Shown: positions 42,867-53,754 of the stretch, piece by piece | Numbering within the stretch: the stretch's first letter is position 1 | Layout: each line of letters begins with the position of its first letter | NCBI GenBank assembly: GCA_034670405.1 | Contig: JAXDDX010000053.1 | Span: 186,001-250,000 of the forward strand | Direction of reading: 5' to 3' | Length of the DNA: 64,000 nt | Source of the DNA: Hoplostethus atlanticus | Lineage: Eukaryota; Chordata; Actinopteri; Trachichthyiformes; Trachichthyidae | The notes under the pieces: generated by a model | Told to the model about the DNA's origin: nothing | What the model saw: only the letters and a program-made list of their open reading frames with translations | Databases searched by the model: none | Translations under genes and position numbers: made by a program

Positions 42867-45800
42867 ATTACATTACATTACATTACAGTCATTTAGCAGA
42901 CGCTTTTATCCAAAGCGACTTACAATAAGTGCATTCAACATAGGTAGGCAAGAAAACTACTAGTCACCAGAAATCGTGAGTGCATTTCCTTCCTAAACAA
43001 GCAACTAAGAGCATAACTAGTGTTAAGGTAAGAGTGCAATAAGTTAGCAACCTACTATATCTTAAACAAATGAGACAAATAAGAGAATCAAATAAACAAG
43101 AGCTAAGACAAATAAGTGAACCAAATAAGCAAGAGCTAAGACAAATAAGTGTATCAAATGAACAAGAGCCAATAAACAAGAGCTCAGACACATAATTGAC
43201 GACAAATAGGCAAGGCTAAGAGGAAGAGTCAGGGTAGTGTTTCCTAAGAGGGGGGTTTTCAGCCTGCGCGAAAGAGGGCAGCACTCGCTTCCTGACATCA
43301 GTGGGGAGTTCATTCCACCACGCGGGGCCAGACAGAGAAGGCCGTGACCGGTAGATGGGCCGCGGGCCCTCGAGCGGGGGGGGAACACTCGCGGGGACAG
43401 CAGAGCGAAGTGGCGGGGGGGGGGTGTAAGGTTTTGACCATACCCTGGAGTAAAAGGGAGCTTTTCCCTTTCACTGCCCTATGGGGCACACCAGGGCTTG
43501 AACTGGATCGAGCCGCTACGGGAGCCAGTGTAAAAACGGAAAAGGGGATTGTAGGGGAGAACTTGGGGGGGTTTGCCCAGACGAGCTGCACTTTCGAACA
43601 AGCCCCAGAGGTCTGATGGCAAACGCCGGGGCACCAGCAAGGAGGGAGTTGCCAGAATCCAGGCGGGGGGATGACAAACCCGGGGATGACACCCCTGCGC
43701 TGCTTGTCATGAGGAAGGGGCGAATCCTTGATTGTAAGGGGGTTTGGGAATCCTGCGGGACGGTCACTGATCTTTTTTTGCCCCGGGAACACAGTTGGTG
43801 GGTCCCAGGTTCACACCCAGGATTTCCCCATCAGTTGGGCGTCACCACACTTATCAATGGTGATGGCCATCTGGTCGGAAGCCCTTCCCCGGGGAGGAAA
43901 CATCAGTCGTTTTGCCAGGTTACTTGCAGGGGTGCATGAAATATCCGGGGTGTCTGGACCCGAGAAATGGCCCCTTCCCATTTGGGGGGGGGGGGGGAAA
44001 TTGACAGATCACTGGGGTCATCTGCATAGCAGTGGTAGGAAAAGTGGGTGTGAAGGATAACAGAACCAAGAATGTTGTGTAGGGGAAAAGGGGAGAGGGG
44101 CCTAGAACCCGACCTTGGGGAACCCCCAGTAGGTGACCTGCGGGGTTCTGAACAACCCTTCGCGCACCTGGTAGGGAGCGTCCTTTTGGGTAGGTTTTCA
44201 AACATGGGAGTGCGGAGCCGAAACCCCCCCTAAAGGGGTGGAGAGGAGGATTTGGTGGTTCACGGTGTCAAACGTGCAGACGGGTCCGGGGAGTATCAGG
44301 ACGGGAAGAATTTGTCTACGGGCTGGAGCACCCGACTCCCCAGGGGGGGCGTCTCGGGGTCCCAGGTGACCCTTTGAACCCCAACGGTGGGGATCCAAAG
44401 GTGTTTGGGGGAGGCTTCCAACATTACATTAAGTCATTTAGCAGAGTTTTATTTAAAACAAATTTAAAAAAGTGTTCAACGGTGGGGAAGAAAACTACAG
44501 CCCGAATTAACTTTTCCCTTCCTAAACGCAACTAGGGGGTTTTTTAAAAGGGGCTAAAATAGGTTGGGGTAAGAGTGAAAATAGTTGAATAAATTTTTAA
44601 AAAAATGAAAAAATTTTGGGACCCAAAAAAGAAAATTAACGGTAGACAAAAAATGAACCCCAAATGCAAGAGTAAGCAAATAAGGGGTTAAAGAAAAACC
44701 TAAACAAGAGTCAGAAAATAATTGACGAAATAGGAAAGGGCTAAGAGGAAGAGTCAGGGTAGTGTTTCCTGAAGAGGTGGGTTTTCAGCCTGCGGCGAAA
44801 GATGGGCAGCGACTCTGCTGTCCTGACATCAGTGGGGAGTTCATTCCACCACTGCGGGGCCAGGACAGAGAAGAGCACAAGGAAGAGGTACAAGGACAGT
44901 TGCTTGAAGACAGCACGTTCAAGAGTTTTTGATAGGAAGGGTAGAAGGGAAACCGGTCTGTAGTTCTTGACCTCAGAGGGGTCAAGTGTTGGTTTCTTCA
45001 GAAGGGGGGGTGACTCTGGCAGCCGGGGGGTGAGGGAAGGAGGATCGGATATCGTTGACCTTCTTGTCAAAGAAGTTGGCGAAGTCGTCAGGGCGGAGGG
45101 AGGAGGTGGGAGGAGGGGGTGGGGGTTGGAGGAGGGAAGAGAAAGTTTCAAAGAGTTTTTTAGGGTTGGAAGCAGAAGTTTGAATTTTAGTGCAGAAGAA
45201 TGCAGCTTTAGCAGCAGATAGAGAGGAGGAAAAAGTGGAAAGGAGAGATTGGAAGGTAAGAAGGTCCTCCGGGAGGTTGCCATTTCTCCATTTGCGCTCA
45301 GCCACTCTCAGGCTCCGTCTCTCAGTACGCACTGAGTCCGACAACCAAGGGGCAGGTGGAGTTTGGCGTGCAGGCCTGGAGGTGAGGGGACAGAGATGGT
45401 CCAGAGAAGAGGACAGAGTAGAGAGAAGAAGATCAGTGGCAGTATCAGGGGATAGGAGAGAAAAAGATTCAGGGGCAGGGAGAGCAGAGAGAACAGAAGA
45501 GGAAAGATCAGTGGGAGAGAGCGAGCGGAGATTGCGACGAGAAGAAACCATGTGGGTAGGGAGAGGATGTGAGGGGGGAGAGGAGAGAGAGAGAGTGTAG
45601 GACATGAAGTAGTGGTCAGAGAGATGAAGAGGAGTGACGGAGAGGTTGGCAGTAGAACAGTGTCTGGTGAAGATTAGGTCCAGTTGGTTGCCAGCCTTGT
45701 GGGTAGGAGGAGATGGGGAGAGGGCTAGGTCGAAGGAGGCGAGGAACGAAAGAAGAAGGTCAAGCTTCTCAGTCTGGATGTTGAAGTCACCGAGAAGGAT

Positions 45801-46747
45801 GAGTCCAGAGCCATCGTCAGGGAAGTGGGAGACTAGTGTGTCAAGCTCCTCCAGGAACTCACCAGCAGGGCCTGGTGGGCGGTACACAACCGCGATGGTG
45901 AGCTTGACTGGATGAGAAACAGTGACAGCATGAAATTCAAAGGAGGAAGGAGAGAATTGTGGCAGAGAAAAAAGAGAGTATTTCCATTTGCTGGAAATTA
46001 GCAGGCCAGTACCACCGCCTCGCCTCGCAGCTCTGGGAGTGTGAGAGAAAGAGTACACATCTGACAGAGCAGCGGGCTTGGCAGTGTTTTCTGGGGTGAT
46101 CCAAGTCTCAGTTAGAGCAAGAAAGTTGAGGGAGAGCAGGGATGCGTAGCCTGAGATGAACTCAGCTTTCGGCACAGCCGACTGGCAGTTCCACAGCCCC
46201 CCTGCCACCACTTGCTCAACGCGAGTTGAGAGAGTAGGATAGATGAGATTAGTGGGGTCGCGGCGTCTGGGTGTGACCCAGCGTCTGTGCGACCACCGGA
46301 AAGAGGAGAGGACAGGAATAGGAAGCAAACACATGGTAGATCACAATACAATGATACGGTTTATGAAGAGAAGAAGCACCAAATCTTTGAAGAAGTCGGG
46401 CTTGAAAAAGTCGCCTGTTGCCTTTGTTCACCAAGCCTTCGTTTGCCTGACGCAAAGCAGCAGTGGTTTAAGACTGCTTCCACTGATTGCTAATTGTCTG
46501 CCAGGAGTGCAGGCCCCTCCCAGACAATTAACAAGGCAATTGGCCTAGCTTGGTGAAACTACCTTCAATAGGGGCTATGACACAAAGAGAAACTGACCAA
46601 CTAGCAGCTAACAATAGACTACTGATTAAAGCACTACTACTTAAGCAATCAAAGTACAGCTAACAGCAACCTGGTAAGCAAGAAAAATATACTCAAACTA
46701 TTCTAGATGAGTCAAGTAGTTCAGAATCCCTCCAGAAGTTAAATACA
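42867..46747 (-). mobile_element. L2-clade LINE sequence inserted in Rex1 #1 (two tandem copies; noisy middle)
   Basis: Flanked by CACTAC (42861-42866, 46748-46753). The right portion, 46747-44741, has a 5' UTR (46747-46335), an endonuclease frame and a C-terminus joined to it with RT deletions. At 44420-44740 is a degraded L2 tail. At 42867-44410 a second 3' half follows with a clean tail (42867-43215: TTACATTACA, AGCGACTTACAATAAGTGCA). 43215-44740 has many homopolymer indels compared with sister copies at 10290-11400 and 57000-58065. Confidence 0.8.
44741..46334 (-). pseudogene. L2 endonuclease with internally deleted RT
   Basis: 46334-44982 is a 450-codon open frame: ALTETWITPENTAKPAALSD, GLILLGDFNIQTEKLDLLLS and LHLSDHYFMSYTLSL are the AP-endonuclease landmarks. 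It is followed by the linker ending FANFFDKKVNDIRSSFP. The frame then shifts to 45283-44741: LKKPTLDPSEVKNYRPVSLL, then PFLSKTLERAVFKQLSLYLF. That is fused directly to LVLFSVLAPQWWNELPTDVR. The whole catalytic RT (from GF.A..STETALL to YADD and beyond) is missing, so this copy cannot reverse-transcribe. Confidence 0.85.
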
Positions 46748-47433
46748 CACTACTCTCTGCAGAGCCTTCCTGTCCTGAGCGGAGCTGCTGCCAAACCAGG
46801 CAGTGATGCTTCCTGTCAGGATGCTCTCTACAGCTCCAGAGTAGAAGGACTGAAGGATCCTCCGAGAGACTTTGAATTTCCTCAGTTGCCTGAGGTGGTA
46901 AAGGCGCTGCCTCGCCTTTCTCACCAGAGTGTCAGTGTGTGTGGACCATGTGAGATCTTCGGTGATGTGGACTCCCAGGTATTTATACCTGCTCACCCTC
47001 TCCACAGTATTCCCATTAATCCCCAGTGGTGAGTACGTCCTCTGTTGTTGTGTCCTCCTAAAGTCCACAATCAGCTCCTTAGTTTTGGTGACATTCAAGA
47101 GGAGGCTGTTGTCCTGGCACCAGAGTGACAGATCAGCAACTTCCTCCAGGTAGGCCTTCTCGTCGTTGTTGGAGATCAGGCCCACCACCACTGTGTCATC
47201 CGCAAACTTAATGATGGTGTTGGAGCTGAACCTGGCCACACAGTCATGTGTGTACAGGGAGTACAGTAGGGGGCTGAGGACGCAACCCTGGGGGGATCCT
47301 GTGTTCAGGGTGAGGGGGTTGGAGGTGTGTCTACCCACCCTGACCACCTGGGGCCTGGCGGTCAGGAAGTCCAGGATCCAGGCACACAGGGGGGTGTTCA
47401 GTCCCAGCTCAATCAACTTGCCAGCCAGTCTGG
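46748..47433 (-). CDS. Rex1 #1 polyprotein, RT catalytic part
   Basis: Reads [53 protein letters not shown] (catalytic FADD), [40 protein letters not shown] and [20 protein letters not shown], ending [13 protein letters not shown] at the L2 junction. The frame is open. The last part of the protein continues at 42866-42546 ([34 protein letters not shown]). Confidence 0.87.
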
Positions 47434-47725
47434 TTCAAGATTCAAGATTCAAGATTCAAGATTCAAGAACTTTATTTGTCACATACACACACGGGGTGTG
47501 CAGTGAAATGAAAAAGTGGCAATGCTCAACGGGAATGTGCAAAGGGCAACAGTACACAGTATTTACAATAAAAGAACAACACAATATTTACAGTATTACA
47601 GTAAGAGCTCTTATATAAAAAAAAACAAACCACAATATTTACAGTAAGAGCACTACAAAATTATAGTAATATGAGAAATATGAGAAATTGTATATATGTA
47701 TATAAATTATGTGTAGTCATTACCT

Positions 47726-47761
<36 letters not shown>

Positions 47762-49621
47762 ATAAGAGGGGCAGTGTGTGTGTCTTGGTGGGGGCCCTGG
47801 TGAGGTCGGAGTTCACAGTCCTGATGGCCTGAGGAAAGAAACTCCGTCTCAGTCTCTCTGTTTTTGCAGCGTGACTACGGAGGCGCTTGCCTGACCGCAG
47901 CAGCTGAAACAGTCCGTTGTTGGGGTGGTGAGGATCCTTCATGATCCTGCAGGCTCTGGTTCTGCACCTCCTGGTGTACAAGTCCTGCAGGGTGGGGAGT
48001 GTAGTTCCAATAGTGCGCTCGGCCGAACGCACTACTCTCTGCAGAGCCTTCCTGTCCTGAGCGGAGCTGTTGCCAAACCAGGCAGTGATGCTTCCTGTCA
48101 GGATGCTCTCCACAGCTCCAGAGTAGAAGGACTGAAGGATCCTCCGGGAGACTTTGAATTTCCTCAGCTGCCTGAGGTGGTAAAGGCGCTGCCTCGCCTT
48201 TCTCACCAGAGTGTCAGTGTGTGTGGACCATGTCAGATCTTCGGTGATGTTGACTCCCAGGTATTTATACCTGCTCACCCTCTCCACAGTAGTCCCATTA
48301 ATCCCCAGTGGTGAGTACGTCCTCTGTTGTTGTGTCCTCCTAAAGTCCACAATCAGCTCCTTAGTTTTGGTGACATTCAGGAGGAGGCTGTTGTCCTGGC
48401 ACCAGAGTGACAGATCAGCAACTTCCTCCAGGTAGGCCTTCTCGTCGTTGTTGGAGATCAGGCCCACCACCACTGTGTCATCCGCAAACTTAATGATGGT
48501 GTTGGAGCTGAACCTGGCCACACAGTCATGTGTGTACAGGGAGTACAGTAGGGGGCTGAGGACGCAACCCTGGGGGGATCCTGTGTTCAGGGTGAGGGGG
48601 TTGGAGGTGTGTCTACCCACCCTGACCACCTGGGGCCTGGCGGTCAGGAAGTCCAGGATCCAGGCACACAGGGGGGTGTTCAGTCCCAGCTCCATCAACT
48701 TGCCAGCCAGTCTGGTGGGGACTATGGTATTGAAAGCTGAACACACGTAATGTGCTGATGAAAGTTCGGCATGACTTTTTTTAGGTTCGCCCTATTAAAG
48801 TCCCCAGCCACCACCATAGCCGCGTCGGGATGCTTGTTCTGATGCCGACATAACACATCATGTAGGTCCGATAGTGCTACGTCGGTGTCCGCTTGTGGTG
48901 GTATGTAGACGGCTGTGGTGATGACCGAGCTGAACTCCCGGGGAAGGTAGAATGGACGGCATGAGATAGTCAGATGTTCCAGGTTCGACGAGCAGGAACG
49001 AGAAAGAGTCTTAATGTCCTTGGGGTTGCACCACTTGTTGTTGGTCATGAAGCAAACCCCTCCACCCTTAGATTTGCCAGACTCTTCCGTTCTATCCGCA
49101 CGGAAAACAGAGAAGGACTCGGTTGGGCATATGGCTCGATCCGGCACCAGCGGGGTCAGCCATGTTTCCGTCAGACAAAAGACGTTACAATCCCTCATGT
49201 CCCGTTGGAATCTAATCCTCGCCCTAACATCATCCAACTTATTATCCAGAGACTGGACGTTAGCAAGAAGGATGCTGGGCAGAGGTGGACGGTGGGCTTG
49301 AACTCTCAGTCTGTTCCGAATTCCGCTCCGTTTTCCCCGATGTTTCCTCCTTCGTCTCCCCGTAGGTGAGTCTCCACTGTTGTTATTGTGGCTCGCTCGT
49401 ACTATCTCTGCCGGCCACGCTGGGTCGATGGGAAAAGTGGACAAAAACCTTTGTTTTGCGCAAAAGTTTATGTCCAAAAGTGTGCTGCGTTCGTAGGATG
49501 TTAGTGCCGATGTGTTTGAGCAAAAAAAGATATTAAAAACAAACACAAAAACTAAAAAAACGCACAATCTCCGCGGAGCTACCACGACGGCGTCTAGACA
49601 CGGCCGCGCCATCTTCATACA
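47434..49621 (-). mobile_element. Rex1 LINE #2, internally deleted, nested in Rex1 #1
   Basis: 5' end at about 49618 (TGTATGAAGATGGCGCGGCC), 3' tail at 47434-47464 (TTGAATC repeats). It interrupts Rex1 #1 between CAGTC-TGG and TGG-TGGGGAC; the shared TGG (47431-47433, 49622-49624) is the only duplication visible. The endonuclease half (49611-48745) ends at FHQHITC and is fused out of frame to the RT half from [15 protein letters not shown] (48744 onward), so about 1.2 kb between them is deleted. The RT half down to 47724 is open and ends [12 protein letters not shown]. Confidence 0.88.
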
Positions 49622-51710
49622 TGGTGGGGACTATGGTGTTGAAAGCTGAACTATAATCAATGAACAGCAGTCTCACATAGCCCCCCTTCCGGCTGTCCAG
49701 ATGAGAGAGTGTGGTGTGCAGTACCTGGGAGACAGCATCATCCGTGGATCTGTTGGGACGATAAGCAAACTGCAGCGGGTCCATGGAGCAAGGGAGGAAG
49801 ACGCAGATGTAGTCCTTTATCAGCCTCTCGAAGCATTTCATGACCACCGAGGTGAGGGCCACCGGTCGGTAGTCATTCAAGCATGCTGGAGAAGCATTCT
49901 TGGGCACAGGGACAATAGTGGATCTCTTGAAGCAGGCGGGGACCACAGATTCAGCCAGGGAGATGTTGAATATAGTGGTGAACACTGGAGCTAGCTGATT
50001 AGCACAGGTCTTCAGTACTCGCCCAGAAATGCCATCCGGACCAGCAGCTTTCCTGGTGTTCACCCTCGTCAGAGCCCTCCTCACACTGTGCTCGGTCACA
50101 GAGAGTGTGTGTTCATCCCCAGCGGTAGAACTCACTCCGGTTGCGCTAACGGTGATGTTGTTAGCCGGCGAGCTAGCGCTGTTGTTGCTAGCCTCAAACC
50201 GTGCATAGAATGAGTTCAGGTCCTCCGCTAGGGATGCGTCGGCACTCACAATTGCGGGGGGTCTGCCCTGGTAGTCCGTTATAGTCCGTAGCCCCTGCCA
50301 TAGGCGTCTGGTGTCGCGCTGCTCCATCTGCGACTCCACTCTGTCCCTATACCTCCTCTTGGCCTCCTTCACCGCCCTTCTCAGTCCATAGGACGCTGCC
50401 TTGTGCTCGTCCATGTTGCCGGATACAAGACCGGAGTTATAGGCAGCAGTGCGGGCGTTCAAAGCGTCGCGGATGGATTTATCAACCCACGGTTTTTGGT
50501 TAGGAAAGGACCTAACTTTCACCGTGGGGACGATGGTATCCACTAGCGTTGCTATGAAGCTCGTTACTACTTCCGTAAACTCGCTGACGTCCCTGGAACT
50601 GGATTGGAACATGTCCCAGTCGACGTCACGCAGAGCGTCCTGTAGCTCAGCCTCTGATTGGTCAGACCACCGCTTTACGTCCCTCGTCACTACCGCTTCC
50701 CGTGCTATCCTTTGTTTATACTCCGGTAGCAGGAAAATGGCGGCATGGTCTGATTTGCCGAACGGAGGGAGAGAGACAGCCTTGTAGCCTCTCTTGAACG
50801 GCGTATAGCAGTGGTCCAACGTTCTTTCCCCTCTGGTAGCACACGTAATGTGCTGGTGAAAGTTCGGCATGACTTTTTTTAGGTTCGCCCTATTAAAGTC
50901 CCCAGCCACCACCATAGCCGCGTCGGGATGCTTGTTCTGATGCCGACATAACACATCATGTAGGTCCGATAGTGCTACGTCGGTGTCCGCTTGTGGTGGT
51001 ATGTAGACGGCTGTGGTGATGACCGAGCTGAACTCCCGGGGAAGGTAGAATGGACGGCATGAGATAGTCAGATGTTCCAGGTTCGACGAGCAGGAACGAG
51101 AAAGAGTCTTAATGTCCTTGGGGTTGCACCACTTGTTGTTGGTCATGAAGCAAACCCCTCCACCCTTAGATTTGCCAGACTCTTCCGTTCTATCCGCACG
51201 GAAAACAGAGAAGGACTCGGTTGGGCATATGGCTCGATCCGGCACCAGCGGGGTCAGCCATGTTTCCGTCAGACAAAAGACGTTACAATCCCTCATGTCC
51301 CGTTGGAATCTAATCCTCGCCCTAACATCATCCAACTTATTATCCAGAGACTGGACGTTAGCAAGAAGGATGCTGGGCAGAGGTGGACGGTGGGCTTGAA
51401 CTCTCAGTCTGTTCCTAATTCCGCTCCGTTTTCCCCGATGTTTCCTCCTTCGTCTCCCCGTAGGTGAGTCTCCACTGTTGTTGTTGTGGCTCGCTCGTAC
51501 TATCTCTGCCGGCCACGCTGGGTCGATGGGAAAAGTGGACAAAAACCTTTGTTTTGCGCAAAAGTTTATGTCCAAAAGTGTGCTGCGTTCGTAGGATGTT
51601 AGTGCCGATGTGTTTGAGCAAAAAAAGATATTAAAAACAAACACAAAAACTAAAAAAACGCACAATCTCCGCGGAGCTACCACGACGGCGTCTAGACACG
51701 GCCGCGCCAT
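49622..51710 (-). CDS. Rex1 #1 polyprotein, 5' part: AP-endonuclease and RT N-terminal region
   Basis: Open from [20 protein letters not shown]. The endonuclease blocks are [43 protein letters not shown] and [10 protein letters not shown]. The linker and RT blocks are [74 protein letters not shown] and [15 protein letters not shown]. No stop interrupts this 2.09-kb stretch. It then runs into Rex1 #2, which ends the natural frame. The catalytic FADD lies in the separated 3' part (46748-47433). Confidence 0.87.
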
Positions 51711-51804
51711 CCTCTAAATTATTAACACAATAAGACCTAATAGAAAATAACATTTAAGAAAAAAATAAATTAATATGGTATTACATTTGAAATACCCAGT
51801 GCCA

Positions 51805-52330
51805 TCAAAACGCTGAGTGAACTGGCTCAAAGCCATATGACTTTGCCACCTTGTGGCTTAAACTTTTTGTACATAAATTTTGCCCTTCTCTCCTTGAGAG
51901 ATGCAGATTTCTCAATGACTCTATGGCGCCACAGAACTTGACACAGTTTATTATTTTAGACAGGATGTGCCTGTTTTTGTCAACCTCTTCATTATGCTCA
52001 CGGATCCCTGTCCTGTAGCCTTGATCAAGCTGAGCAGCTATGTTTACTTTCCCAAACATTTGCTTTTGATTTTTCTGATATGTGGTTTAAATCATTCAAA
52101 CCTGTCTGAATCCATGCTGGGTCTGAGACCTGTCATTTGAAAAGGGTGCAGGGAAAGCAAAATAAAGCATTGGTGTCACTACATACAGTTAGCCAAGCCT
52201 TCCTACTAAACCAGCTCCTTGAAAACGACCGAGTATATTGTCTCATTCTGGCGCATTTTATGTCAGATGTACCACGAGCCCCTTGCTCTCTGCTGCCACC
52301 AGTGGTTGGTGGTGTGTAAATCAGCAGCAT
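51805..52330 (-). pseudogene. Inner hAT transposase N-terminal remnant (ZMYM1/TTF-zinc-finger type)
   Basis: 52330-52133 reads RQYTRSFSRSWFSRKAWLTV then CSDTNALFCFPCTLFK, a TTF-type zinc finger (C..C with FCFPC) typical of ZMYM-like hAT transposases. 52059-51805 continues EVDKNRHILSKIINCVKFCG then AIESLRNLHLSRREGQ, matching the family block V.KNR..L..II....FCG....LRGH. The two parts are in different frames. No catalytic C-terminal half is visible on the left side of the inner element. Confidence 0.65.
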
Positions 52331-52347
52331 TCAGATAAATGCTGTTT

Positions 52348-52438
52348 GTACATGCGCAGTTCGTTGGTGGGGCGCAGGAAAGCTGCGCCCCACCAAGCTC
52401 CTATCTCTTGTATTGAGAGGAGCGAACTGCGCATGTAC
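52348..52438. repeat. Three-arm perfect inverted repeat (cruciform-capable) upstream of the inner hAT transposase
   Basis: The left arm 52348-52377 is one continuous 30 nt that pairs with two right segments: GTACATGCGCAGTTCG with 52423-52438 (16 bp, perfect) and TTGGTGGGGCGCAG with 52383-52396 (14 bp, perfect, 5-nt loop). The 26 nt between the two right segments can form a third short stem (GCTCC with GGAGC). It lies 18 bp upstream of the ATG at 52330 and 244 bp from the TIR end. Confidence 0.85.
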
Positions 52439-52690
52439 CACTTATAACGAGAGTCAATGGGCAAAGATTTTTGCGCCCCAGGCCGGAAATACGTGACCTG
52501 GCAGTAACTTTAGACAACGTAGAACAATTTTAATTTTTAATTGCAGATTATACATTCTACTCACTAACTATATAATATTTACCTCGCTCACTTAAAAAAA
52601 AGAAAGTCTTATTCAATGAAGTCTAGGATGTGGGGAGTGGTGGGGCGGCGCCCTAGCGCCCTCTATTGGCCAGCCGCCACTGCTGTCAGC

Positions 52691-53487
52691 TCACCTGCAC
52701 ATTTCTCCCGCTGCATCTTCTCCCGCATCCTCCCCACTAATCCGTTCTTTTCACCGCACATCGCAGGCGCTCCATCTGTCGTCAGTCCCGTCAGTTTGTC
52801 CCAGGGCAGTTTCATTTCATTCACACATTTAGATACTTCCTCAAATATGTCTTTTCCTGTGGTTGTGCCATGCATTGATTTAATTCCCTGTAACGCATAA
52901 ACTGGAGTCCACTCCACAGATGAAGATTGACAGCTGTGCAGTATCAGTCACGTCAGCGCTCTCATCCACAGCAAGGGAATATGCAATGAAGTCTTTTCCC
53001 TTTTCCATCAACTGTGCTTGTAAATCGGTGGCAAGCTCACATACACAATCAGCAACAGTATTTCTGCTTAAGCTTATATTTAAAAATGCTTGCTTTTTGT
53101 CTGGACACATGACGTCGCACACTTTAATCATGCACCGCTTTACAAACTCTCCCTCGGTAAAAGGCCGGGCTGATTTAGCTATTTCTTCGGCCACAACAAA
53201 ACTAGCTTTCACGGCAGCCTCACTTTGTGATTTTGCTTTTGTGAACATAGTCTGCTGTGACACCAGAGTCTTTTTTAACTCCTCTACCTTCTGCTGTCTG
53301 TCCACGTGCTTGTACTTGTCCTGGTGTTTTGTCTCATAGTGCCATCTTATGTTATATTCTTTAATTACGGCCACGCCAGCTCCACCACAAGGCAAACTGG
53401 TTTACCGCTAATGCTAGTAAACAGATACTCTGCCTCCCACCTGTCTTGGAAGCCCCTGTTTTCAGAGTCCACTTTCCGTTTGGCCAT
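52691..53487 (-). pseudogene. Outer hAT transposase, N-terminal half
   Basis: Starts MAKRKVDSENRGFQDRWEAE then YLFTSISGKPVCLV, the N-terminus seen in GTF2IRD2-like and SCAND3-like domesticated hAT proteins. After one frameshift in the BED-type zinc-binding region it continues VIKEYNIRWHYETKHQDKYK, RPFTEGEFVKRCMIKVCDV and YSLAVDESADVTDTAQLSIF (first catalytic D region). After a second frame change comes LTGLTTDGAPAMCGEKNGLV (second catalytic D block). It ends at the 8-bp CTGTCAGC where the inner hAT was inserted. The host gene is therefore disrupted and frameshifted. Confidence 0.85.
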
Positions 53488-53754
53488 TTCTTTTGGGAGG
53501 CTTATTTAAATTTAATTAAAAGTGATGAGCGTAGATGACTTCTGACCTCTGATGAGTGTGCAATAGAGTAGCGGGAAGGTGCAGCTGGGCTTGCAGGTCT
53601 TGGCATGCTACCTGTTGCAGTGCATTCTGGGACTTGTAGTATCAGCGGTGTGCGTCCTATATACCGGCGGGCCAGTTATGATAGACATATATTTTATAAT
53701 ATATATATAACATATAATTGTGTTGACATTGAGTTTGACATGTCTGCTCTAATG

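Larger units (their letters stand above)
42287..51715 (-). mobile_element. Rex1 LINE #1, full length, split by two later insertions
   Basis: The 5' end is at 51715 (AGAGG then ATGGCGCGGCCGTG) and the 3' end at 42287 (TTCTTGATC repeats). It is flanked by AAATTA at 42281-42286 and 51716-51721. Its pieces are 51715-49622, 47433-46748 (this piece includes one copy of the CACTAC duplication) and 42866-42287, together about 3.36 kb, the same length as the other full copy at 58090-61434. Coding is endonuclease then RT; the pieces join in frame at [12 protein letters not shown]-equivalent positions (AFNTIVPT then RLAGKL-like). The motif YSSAFNT matches the classic Rex1 RT block. The insertions are Rex1 #2 (47434-49621) and L2 (42867-46747). 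Confidence 0.88.
41976..52682 (-). mobile_element. Inner hAT transposon nested in the outer hAT; TSD CTGTCAGC
   Basis: Perfect 13-bp TIRs, CAGTGGCGGCTGG at 41976-41988 and its complement CCAGCCGCCACTG at 52670-52682. They are flanked by 8-bp direct repeats CTGTCAGC at 41968-41975 and 52683-52690, which lie inside the outer hAT transposase. Own coding remnants are on the minus strand near the right end (52330-51805). Most of its length (42287-51715) is LINE DNA inserted later. The pre-insertion element would be about 1.3 kb, so it was already internally deleted. Confidence 0.92.
40816..53754 (-). mobile_element. Outer hAT transposon (GTF2IRD2/SCAND3-type) with 8-bp TSDs, host of nested insertions
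   Basis: Element 40824-53746 with short TIRs: left CAGGGGTGTCAAACTCAATC, right end reverse-complemented CAGACATGTCAAACTCAATG. It is flanked by the 8-bp duplication CTCTAATG at 40816-40823 and 53747-53754, the hAT signature. Its transposase is on the minus strand: N-terminal half 53487-52691 and C-terminal half 41967-40976. The two halves were separated by insertion of a second hAT. Without the 10.7-kb insert the element would be about 2.2 kb. Confidence 0.9.

Noticed and set aside
48713-49651. Apparent 30-bp direct repeats flanking an endonuclease segment, first read as a long target duplication
   Set aside because: The repeats are the same RT codons (SAFNTIVPT) present in both Rex1 #1 and the nested deleted Rex1 #2. 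A simple nested insertion at TGG explains everything without an unusual mechanism.
48974-51467. Repeated open frames on the strand opposite to Rex1 (for example 131 and 95 codons)
   Set aside because: They recur identically opposite each endonuclease copy (also 58368-58763) and are mirror frames of the coding strand.
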